Positions 21,874-30,000 of a stretch of DNA of 41,492 nucleotides are shown one piece after another. A program made the position numbers and the translations under genes. The notes beneath the pieces are model-generated. The model saw nothing but the letters and a program-made list of their open reading frames with translations. It had not been told where the DNA came from and made no database searches. Each line of letters begins with the position of its first letter. Position 1 is the first letter of the stretch. Source of the DNA: DATGIQ01 sp035295665 (GTDB lineage: Bacteria; Planctomycetota; Planctomycetia; Gemmatales; Gemmataceae); assembly GCA_035295665.1 (NCBI GenBank), contig DATGIQ010000445.1, forward strand, positions 1 through 41,492, in the 5' to 3' direction.

Positions 21874-24366
21874 ATGACACTGACACCGATGATGCAGCAG
21901 TACCGGGAGGCCAAGGAACGCCATCCCGGCATGCTCATGCTGTTTCGCATGGGGGATTTTTATGAGCTGTTTGACGCCGACGCCGAAACGGCTTCCCGGG
22001 TCCTCGGGCTGACGCTGACCAGTCGCGACAAAACCATCCCCATGGCGGGCTTCCCGCACCATGCCCTTGACACCCATCTGCGAAAGCTCCTTCACGCCGG
22101 ACATCGCGTTGCCATTTGCGACCAAGTCGAAGACCCGGCCCTGGCCAAGGGGCTGGTCCGCCGCGAAGTTACCCGCGTGGTGACACCCGGAACGCTGACT
22201 GAAGAGGGCCTTCTTGAGCCGCGCCAGGCCAACCATCTAGTGGCCGTGGCTCCGCGTGGGCCCGTGGTCGGCTTGGCGTGGGTTGATCTTTCGACCGGTC
22301 AATTTCAGGCCACGGATACAACCTGGCAGCGCCTGGCCGATGAGCTTGGCCGGCTCGCGCCCACGGAATGCCTGTGCAGCGAAGGCGATCCTGGCCGGCT
22401 CGTGGAACGGCTGCGTGAAGGTTCCCCCGGCGTGGCGGTGACGCCGCGGCCGGATTGGACCTTTGACCCCGCGACGGCACGGGCCACACTGTTTCGCCAC
22501 TTCGGCGTCACCACGCTGGCGGGCTTCGGCTTTGACGATGTCCAGCCCTGTCTCGTCGCTGCCGGCGCTCTCCTGCTGTACTTGCAGGAGACGCTCAAGG
22601 CGAATTTGGCCCATCTCAACCGCTTACGCCCTTACCGCCAGCATCGTTTCCTGTTCCTGGACGAGGTGACGCGCCGTAGCCTGGAACTGACCCGTACCCT
22701 CCGTGAAGGCGAGCGAAGCGGATCGTTGCTCGCCGTGATGGACCGCACGGTGACGCCAATGGGAGCGCGGCTGCTCCAGGAATGGATCGTGAATCCGCTG
22801 GCAGATCGCCCGGCCATTGAGGCACGCCTCGATGCCGTCGCCGAACTGGAAGCCGAACACGCGTTGCGCCATGACTTGCACGCCGGCCTCGGCGAGGCAT
22901 TTGATCTATCTCGATTGACGGCGCGGATCAGCACCGGACGTGCCGGACCGCGCGATTTGGGCGCGGTCGTGCGCACGCTCCGGCTACTTCCTCGGATCAA
23001 GGCGAAGGTAACGGCTCGGCGGGCCTCTCTGCTCCGCGACTTGGAGTCGCGGCTGGAGCTTTGCCCCGAGCTACGTGAACTGCTGGATGCCGCGCTCATG
23101 GACGATCTTCCGCTCAGCCCTCGGGAAGGCGGAGTCATTCGCCCCGGTTACGACGCGGCCCTCGATGATTTGCATGCAATCGCCAGCGGCGGCAAGGATT
23201 GGATCGCGCAATTTCAAGCGGAGGAAATTCGCCGCACTGCCATCCCGAGTTTGAAAGTCGGATTCAATAAAGTGTTCGGCTACTACATCGAGATTACCCA
23301 CGCCCACGCCGCCAAGATTCCTTCTGATTACCAGCGCAAACAAACGCTCAAAAATGCCGAACGCTACACGACTCCCCAGCTCAAGGAGCACGAGGAGAAG
23401 GTGTTGACGGCGGAGGAGAAGATTCACCAGCGGGAATACGAATTGTTCACCGCCCTGCGCGAACGGGTTGCCGAGCAGACCGACCGGCTTCTCCAGACCG
23501 CGGAGGTCCTGGCCACCCTCGACGTCCTCGCTTCGCTGGCCGAGTTGGCCGAGACCGGGCATTATTGCCGGCCCCAGCTCAGTGACAAACCGATCCTGGA
23601 GATCAGCGACGGCCGGCATCCGGTACTCGACCAGATCCTGCCCCCCGGCACATTTGTGCCCAACGAAATTCGCATGGGCCCGGAAACGGGCATGCTCCTC
23701 CTCATCACTGGGCCGAACATGGCCGGCAAGAGCGTGTACATCCGCCAGGCCGCGCTCCTGACGCTGCTGGCCCAGATGGGGAGTTTCGTGCCGGCCCGGC
23801 AGGCCCAAGTTGGTTTGGCCGATCGAATCTTTACCCGCGTCGGTGCCAGTGACGAATTGAGCCGGGCTCAGAGCACCTTCATGGTGGAGATGACCGAGGC
23901 GGCGAACATCCTCAACAACGCGACGGAGCGGAGTTTAGTGATCCTGGATGAAATCGGCCGCGGCACCAGCACTTACGATGGCGTCTCCTTGGCCTGGGCC
24001 ATCACCGAGTACCTCCACGACGAAGTCGGCTGCCGAGCGCTCTTTGCCACGCATTATCACGAGTTGGCCCAGCTAGCCGAGAAGCTCCCCGCGCTCCGCA
24101 ATTACAACGTCTTGGTCAAGGAATGGCAGGACGAAATCATTTTCGTTCATAAGATTGCTCCCGGGAGCGCCGACAAGAGTTACGGCATCCACGTGGCCCG
24201 TTTGGCCGGCGTCCCCAAACCGGTGCTCGACCGGGCTCAAGAGGTCTTGACGGAGCTGGAGTCCCGCCATTTGGAGACCCGGGAGCGGAGCCTTCCGGTG
24301 CGTAAACGGCGGCGCGACCCTCCGCCCCAGCCAGGCCTCTTTGCGGAGCTCGAAGCTCCCGAGTAG
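21874..24366 (+). CDS. mutS: DNA mismatch repair protein MutS
   Basis: An 830-residue MutS. It binds mispaired bases and starts mismatch repair with MutL. Visible features: the mismatch-reading Phe-x-Glu in GDFYELF (F29-Y30-E31), the connector and lever domains, the clamp region, Walker A TGPNMAGKSVYIRQ (near 611-625), LSRAQSTFMVEMTEAANIL, Walker B VILDEIGRGTSTYDG (near 688-702) and ATHYHELAQL. The start at 21874 (MTLTPMMQQYREAK) is chosen because the family begins here. The frame stays open upstream to 21811 only because it reads through the palindromic repeat. The gene for the RmlC-like cupin begins 38 bases after the stop. No mutL is nearby. Confidence 0.97.
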   Translation: MTLTPMMQQYREAKERHPGMLMLFRMGDFYELFDADAETASRVLGLTLTSRDKTIPMAGFPHHALDTHLRKLLHAGHRVAICDQVEDPALAKGLVRREVTRVVTPGTLTEEGLLEPRQANHLVAVAPRGPVVGLAWVDLSTGQFQATDTTWQRLADELGRLAPTECLCSEGDPGRLVERLREGSPGVAVTPRPDWTFDPATARATLFRHFGVTTLAGFGFDDVQPCLVAAGALLLYLQETLKANLAHLNRLRPYRQHRFLFLDEVTRRSLELTRTLREGERSGSLLAVMDRTVTPMGARLLQEWIVNPLADRPAIEARLDAVAELEAEHALRHDLHAGLGEAFDLSRLTARISTGRAGPRDLGAVVRTLRLLPRIKAKVTARRASLLRDLESRLELCPELRELLDAALMDDLPLSPREGGVIRPGYDAALDDLHAIASGGKDWIAQFQAEEIRRTAIPSLKVGFNKVFGYYIEITHAHAAKIPSDYQRKQTLKNAERYTTPQLKEHEEKVLTAEEKIHQREYELFTALRERVAEQTDRLLQTAEVLATLDVLASLAELAETGHYCRPQLSDKPILEISDGRHPVLDQILPPGTFVPNEIRMGPETGMLLLITGPNMAGKSVYIRQAALLTLLAQMGSFVPARQAQVGLADRIFTRVGASDELSRAQSTFMVEMTEAANILNNATERSLVILDEIGRGTSTYDGVSLAWAITEYLHDEVGCRALFATHYHELAQLAEKLPALRNYNVLVKEWQDEIIFVHKIAPGSADKSYGIHVARLAGVPKPVLDRAQEVLTELESRHLETRERSLPVRKRRRDPPPQPGLFAELEAPE

Positions 24367-24404
24367 TCCCAGCCCCCGCGCACCAGGGACCAAGAGAGAG
24401 ACGT

Positions 24405-24881
24405 ATGGATTTTCACCAGGGCCGCATCGAAGGTGTCATCTGGAAACCGCTCCGCAAGTACGACGACCCACGTGGCTGGCTGTGCGAATTGTTTCGCCAC
24501 GATGAAATGCCTTCCGAATTTCATCCGGTGATGGCTTACGTGTCGCTCAGTGCGCCGGGGATCGCCCGTGGGCCGCACGAGCATGCCGAGCAAGCCGACT
24601 TTTTTTGCTTTCTCGGGCCGGGAAACTTCAAGGTCTACTTATGGGACAATCGTGCGGGGTCGGCGACCTACTGGGCCCGCCAGACCGAGGTGGTCGGCGC
24701 CGACCGGCCGATGGCGCTGCTCATCCCTCCCGGCGTGGCGCATGCCTACCAGAACATCAGTAGCGAGCCGGGGTTGGTATACAACTCTCCCAACCGTCTC
24801 TTCAAGGGACCGAAGCGGAAGGAGCCCGTCGACGAAATCCGCCACGAGGATGATCCGCGCAGTCCCTTTCAGTTGGATTGA
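24405..24881 (+). CDS. RmlC-like cupin, dTDP-4-dehydrorhamnose 3,5-epimerase-related
   Basis: A 158-residue single-domain cupin. The N-terminal part carries DPRGW (21-25) followed by CELFR, the RmlC family pattern. IARGPHEHAEQADFF (with His58 and His60) lies where RmlC has its catalytic histidine, and MALLIPPGVAHAYQNIS matches the RmlC strand that ends the barrel. True RmlC enzymes are about 180 residues and usually have RGLHYQ, so this is a divergent, short relative. It may epimerise or isomerise a nucleotide-linked sugar, or have another cupin role. No other sugar-nucleotide gene is nearby. The start is supported by GAGAGA upstream. It is probably co-transcribed with mutS (38-base gap). A nested inverted repeat follows. 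Confidence 0.8.
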   Translation: MDFHQGRIEGVIWKPLRKYDDPRGWLCELFRHDEMPSEFHPVMAYVSLSAPGIARGPHEHAEQADFFCFLGPGNFKVYLWDNRAGSATYWARQTEVVGADRPMALLIPPGVAHAYQNISSEPGLVYNSPNRLFKGPKRKEPVDEIRHEDDPRSPFQLD

Positions 24882-24918
24882 GTTTCGTTATTCATGCACG
24901 GAAGCGTCCCCTCGTTTC

Positions 24919-24999
24919 TGGCAAGAGGAGCGAATCCCTTCACTCATTCACGATCCGGTTCATGCGGTTTGTTTAACGAAACCGGACCTCCTCTTGCCA
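24919..24999. repeat. Nested inverted repeat between cupin and S9 peptidase genes
   Basis: TGGCAAGAGGAG (24919-24930) pairs perfectly with CTCCTCTTGCCA (24988-24999). Inside it, TCCGGTT (24954-24960) pairs with AACCGGA (24980-24986). The whole lies in the 176-base gap between two same-strand genes and may be a terminator or a dispersed element. Confidence 0.5.
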
Positions 25000-25057
25000 A
25001 GACGGTTGCGTGAACCGACATGAATGTTGCTCGAAGCAACAAAGGGAGGTGCTGGAC

Positions 25058-26986
25058 GTGCGCCAAACCGTTCTTGCCGCGCTTTTCATGGTGTTGACCG
25101 CGAGGGCCGATGCTGCCGGCGTGCAGGAGGCGTACACTCCCGAACAGCTTTCTCTCGTCCGCAATGTCAGTGAGTGCCGGCTCGCTCCCAACGGCCAGAC
25201 GGTCGCCTTCATCACCGATATCACCGGCGTGCCGGAACTCTGGACCGTCCCGGCGGCCGGTGGTTGGCCGACGCAGTTGACCAGCCTCAACGAGAATGTC
25301 TCCGACATCGATTGGTCGCCCGATGGCCAGTGGCTGGTCTTCGCTTCTGATTATGGGGGCAATGAGCGCCGGGATCTCTTCCGCGTTGCTGCGGCCGGCG
25401 GCGCTGTCGAGAAGCTCACTGACACCAAGCTCTCCGAGAGCGAACCGCGCATCTCGCCCGACGGCAAACGCCTCGCCTTCACTGCCGATCCGGATAAGGA
25501 TTTCGACTTCCAGCTCCACGTAATGGACCTGGAGACAAAGAACATCCGGCGCCTGACCCGTGAGAAGGAGAAGGTTCAGGTCCCGCGCTGGTCGCCGGAC
25601 GGCAAGATCATTGCCATCAACCGCTCGGGCGATGATCAGAAAGGCGATCTGCTCCTGGTCGATGCCAACACCGCGGCCACGGTGGTCGTGCCGCCCACCG
25701 TGAAGAACGGCATTCTTTGGCCAGCGGAATTCGCGCCCGATGGCAAGTCGCTGCTCCTCCGAGCCCGCAACGAGAAGGGCTTCGTTCAGATGGCAGTGCT
25801 GGGGCTCGCTCTTTCCTCGGACCCTGGCAAGCCCCCGAAACCGAACGGTCCGCCGACCTTCATCGGGCCCGGCGATTGGGACGTGATCGAGGCACACTGG
25901 AGCAAGCACGGGCTGGTTTTCTTGCGCAATGAGGGTGGTAGCATTCGTCTGGCGATGATGCCTGGGCCGGGCGACAAATGGAGCGAGTGGCCCGTTGAAG
26001 GAAGCCTCCGCCAAGTCAGTTTGGCTCGGGCCAAAGCGCGCATCAGTCTTCTGCGCGAAGATATCGACCGGCCCGCGGATGTGTGGGTGATGGATCTGGG
26101 GAGCCAACCACGCCCGGACATCCCCAGCGACAAGCGGACCGTCGCAGAGCCGGCCACGCAGGTCACGTTCAGTCTTCTGGGCGGCGTGAAAGCGGAGCAG
26201 CTTTCCACCGGCAGGATGGTTGCCTACGAGAGTTTCGACCAGAGGAAAATCCACACGCTGGTTGTGAAACCGCGCATCCCCCGCCTCGGCAACCCGCCGC
26301 CGGCGATTGTTTACGTCCATGGCGGGCCCAACAGCCAGCACACTTTCTCCTTTGATCCCTATATCCACGTCCTCGCGGAGGCTGGCTTTGTCGTTCTGGC
26401 CCCGAACTACCGCGGTTCCACGGGCTACGGCAAGCAATTCGAGGACCTCAATAACAAGGATTGGGGCGGCGGCGATCTGAAGGACCTTGTTTGGGCTGTC
26501 AAGCATTTCGCCGCCAAAGGTGAGATCGACGGGAAACGGGTCGGCATCACGGGCGGCAGCTATGGGGGCTACATGACCCTCATGGCCCTCGCCAGGACGC
26601 CCGATATCTGGGCCGCCGGAGTTGAGCTATATGGCATGCCGGACCTCGTCATGGACTACCTGCTTACGAAGAGCCGCTTCGGCGACTGGTACGAGACCGA
26701 GATGGGCAATCCCAAGACCCACGCTGCCTTGTTCCGCGAACGCTCTCCGTTGCCTTATCTTGACGACATCAAGGCTCCCCTGCTTATCTTTCAGGGCACC
26801 AACGATACGAATGTGCCCAAGAGCGAAGCGGACCTGCTGGTCGCGGTGCTGAAGGAGCTAAAGAAGGAATACGAGTACATCGTCTACGACAACGAGGGCC
26901 ACGGCTTCACCCGGCGCCAGAACCTTCTCGACTTCTACCGGCGCTCCAGCGAGTTCTTCGCCAAGAAACTGGGGCCAAAGGAATGA
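25058..26986 (+). CDS. Secreted S9 family prolyl oligopeptidase-like peptidase
   Basis: A 642-residue serine peptidase of the dipeptidyl-peptidase/acylaminoacyl-peptidase type. Residues 1-20 form a signal peptide (RQTVLAALFMVLTARADAAG). A seven-bladed TolB/WD-like propeller follows, with repeated WSPDGQWLVFAS, ISPDGKRLAFTAD and WSPDGKIIAIN motifs. The alpha/beta-hydrolase domain starts near 410 (PPAIVYVHGGPNSQHTF) and has the catalytic triad Ser501 (GGSYGGYM), Asp583 (GTNDTNVP) and His615 (NEGHGF). It likely cleaves short peptides in the periplasm or outside the cell. The start is a GTG at 25058, eight bases after AGGGAGG. An alternative GTG at 25010 would add 16 residues in front of the signal peptide and lacks such a site. 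The gene stands between the cupin gene and the convergent giant Ig-like gene. Confidence 0.93.
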   Translation: MRQTVLAALFMVLTARADAAGVQEAYTPEQLSLVRNVSECRLAPNGQTVAFITDITGVPELWTVPAAGGWPTQLTSLNENVSDIDWSPDGQWLVFASDYGGNERRDLFRVAAAGGAVEKLTDTKLSESEPRISPDGKRLAFTADPDKDFDFQLHVMDLETKNIRRLTREKEKVQVPRWSPDGKIIAINRSGDDQKGDLLLVDANTAATVVVPPTVKNGILWPAEFAPDGKSLLLRARNEKGFVQMAVLGLALSSDPGKPPKPNGPPTFIGPGDWDVIEAHWSKHGLVFLRNEGGSIRLAMMPGPGDKWSEWPVEGSLRQVSLARAKARISLLREDIDRPADVWVMDLGSQPRPDIPSDKRTVAEPATQVTFSLLGGVKAEQLSTGRMVAYESFDQRKIHTLVVKPRIPRLGNPPPAIVYVHGGPNSQHTFSFDPYIHVLAEAGFVVLAPNYRGSTGYGKQFEDLNNKDWGGGDLKDLVWAVKHFAAKGEIDGKRVGITGGSYGGYMTLMALARTPDIWAAGVELYGMPDLVMDYLLTKSRFGDWYETEMGNPKTHAALFRERSPLPYLDDIKAPLLIFQGTNDTNVPKSEADLLVAVLKELKKEYEYIVYDNEGHGFTRRQNLLDFYRRSSEFFAKKLGPKE

Positions 26987-27028
26987 GGCGTAGGCTGTTT
27001 CCTTGCCGTCTTTTCGTGCTTCCGTTTG

Positions 27029-30000
27029 CTAAGCCTCTGCAAAGAACTCGTCTGAGCCGAGCATCGCGGCAATGATCGCTTGATCGGTGACCCCCAGCCG
27101 CGAGGCCTGGACGAACGCGTTCAGACCGCCCGGATCGGCCGCGCGCTTCAGATACAATCCATAGAAACCCTCCACCAGATCTTGCGCATACTCCGTGCTC
27201 TCGAAGATAGCCGCGGCAACCTGCTGGCGGCTGGCTCCCAGACTGAGGGCTTGTGTGTAAGCCGCCAATCCATTGGCGTCTGGCTGGCGGTGCAAGGCGT
27301 CTTCGTAAAGTGCCGTGATAAACCCTTCGTTCGTGCCCCCGCCGCGTACTTGCAGGTATTCGGCGGAACCGGTCAGGATCGTGCTCACCTGTTCCACGGT
27401 TATGCCCGCACCCAGGTAAGCCACGAAGGTATTCAACCCCGAGGCGTCGGCACTGCGGTGCAAGTACTCGCGGTAGAGTGCCTGCACCTGATCGGAGCGA
27501 GCCTCCACGCTCTGTTCGATTGCCAGTGCGACCTGAGAACGGCTGACGCCTCGAGCAAGAGCAGCGACCCAATCGGCCAAGCCGGCTGCATCCGGGGGGC
27601 GTGAGAGCAAGCGCTGATACAAGTCTCCGACGAAGCGCTCGTCGGCTGTGCCGACGGTCACATTGACGGTGGACGCGCTACTGCCCAGATGATTGACGTC
27701 CCCGGCGTAAACCGCGCTCAGGGTATGTCCGCCCAGCGACAATCCAGACGTGCTGAACGATGCTATCCCGCCGCTCAGCGGAACGGTCGCCAGGGGCGTA
27801 CCCTCGTCAAGGAACGTGATGGAGCCCGTCGCCGGTTCAGAACTGGAGGGGTCCGCAATCACGCTGGCCGTGAGTGTGAACGCCTGGCCGAATGCCACCG
27901 TCGACGCCGAGGCTTGCAGCTGGGCGGTCGTTCCGGCCTGGTTCACGTCCTGACGCAACGCGGCTGTGCTGGCCAGGAAGTTGCTGTCCCCGCTGTAGGA
28001 AGCAGTGATGGTATGGTTTGCCGCCACCAGGCTGGAGGTCGTGCAGCTGGCCGTGGTCGTGCCTCCACTGGTGCTGAGCGTCCCCTGACCCAGGCTGGCC
28101 GTGCCATCGAAGAAGGTCACCATCCCCGTCGGATTGGCCACGACGGTGCTGCCCGGGGCGTTGACCGTGATCATGGCCATGAACGTAACATCTTGCCCCG
28201 ATGCCGATGGATTGGCCAAGGACACCATGGCGGCCGTGGTACTCGCCATGTCCACGGATTGAGTCACGGTTCCCGCGCTGCCGAGGAAGTTGTTGTCGCC
28301 GCCGTAGGAAGCAGTGATGGTATGGCTGCCAACGGTTAGGCTCGATGTGCTGAAGCTGGCGGTCGTCACCCCGCCGCTGGTGCTGAGCGTTCCCTGGCCG
28401 ATACTTGTGCCGCCGTCGGAGAAGATCACCACTCCTGTCGGGTTGCTGACCGCTGTGCTGCCGGGAACGCTGATGGCAACCGTGGCTGTGAAGCTGATCA
28501 TCTGTCCGAACACGGACGGAGCGATGGCACCAAGCGACACACTGGTCCTGGCCTTGGCGACCGTTTGCATGAAACCGCTGCTGCTGCCGGCGAAGCCGCC
28601 GTCGCCACTGTAAGTGGCGGTGATGGTATGCGTACCTACCGCCAAGGCCGCGGTGGTGAAGGCCGCCGTGGTCACGCCGCCTGTGGTGCTGACGCCGACC
28701 GGACTGCCGGCGTTGGTGCCGTCGATCTGGAACTGTACCGTACCGGTCGGTGTGCCGGCGCCCGGATTCTGTACGGCGATTGTGGCTGTAAAGGTAACGC
28801 TCTGCCCGCTGGCCGAGGAACCTGTAGAAACTACCGTCGTACTCGTCTTCGCATGGGCCACCGCCTGGGCCAGGCTTGCCGTCCCCGCCAGGAAATTGCT
28901 GTCTCCGCTGTAGGAAGCAGTGATGGTATGGCTGCCAACGGTTAGGCTCGATGTGCTGAAGCTGGCGGTCGTCACCCCGCCGCTGGTGCTGAGCGTTCCC
29001 TGGCCGATACTGGTACCGTTGTCGAAGAAGGCCACCGAGCCCGTGGGACTGGCCACCGCTGCACTACCTGCCCCATTGATCGTGACGGAGGCCGTGAAGG
29101 TAACTGACTGTCCCAATACGGATGGGGCAGCTGAAGAACTCACCGCGATTGCGGTACTTGCCGTGCCCACGAGCTGGGTTCCGGTTCCTGCACTGGCGAG
29201 GAAGTTGCTGTCGCCGCCGTAGGAAGCGGTGATGGTATGGCTGCCAACGGTCAGGCTGGACGTGCTGAAGCTGGCCATCGTTAGCCCGCCGCTGGTACTG
29301 AGCATGCCCTGCCCAATACTCGTGCCGCCGTCGGAGAAGATCACGGTTCCGGTGGGATTGGCCACCGCCGTGCTGCCGGGACTGCTGGCAGTTACGTTGA
29401 CCGTGAACGTGATCATTTGACCCGACACAGAGGTGGCGGTCGGGGACAACACGGTCGTGCTGCTGGCCTGGTTGACGGTTTGCGTCAGGTTGCCACTGCT
29501 GCCGGCGAAGGTGCCGTCATCACTGTAACTGGCGGTAATCGTGTGGAGGCCCACCGCCAATGTTGCCGTTGTCAGCGAAGCAGTGGTCACGCCGCTCGTG
29601 GTGCTGACGTTCACCGGGCTGCCGACGTTGTTGCCATCGATCTGGAATTGGACGACCCCCGTTGGGGTGCCGGCACCCGGCGCTCGCACGTTCACGGTAG
29701 CGGTGAAGACGACCGTTTGCCCCGAAACGGATGGACCGACCGAAGTGGCAACGGCCGTCGTGGTGATATCCTCGTTGACAACTTGCGAACAGGTCCCGCT
29801 GCTGCTGGTGCAGTTCGTGTCGCCACTGTAAATGGCGGTCACGAGGTGCGTACCCACGGCTAAGGAAGCGACGCTGAGACTTGCACTGATCACACCGCCC
29901 GACGCATGGACGCTGATGGGGCTGTCGACATTACTGCCATCAATTTGGAACTGTACAGTTCCCGTTGGCGTGGCGGCGCCGGGGCTCTGTACGCTGATCG

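Noticed and set aside
24944..26506. A 520-codon open frame on the minus strand across the S9 peptidase gene
   Set aside because: The opposite strand has a complete catalytic triad and propeller motifs; this frame shows no family pattern.
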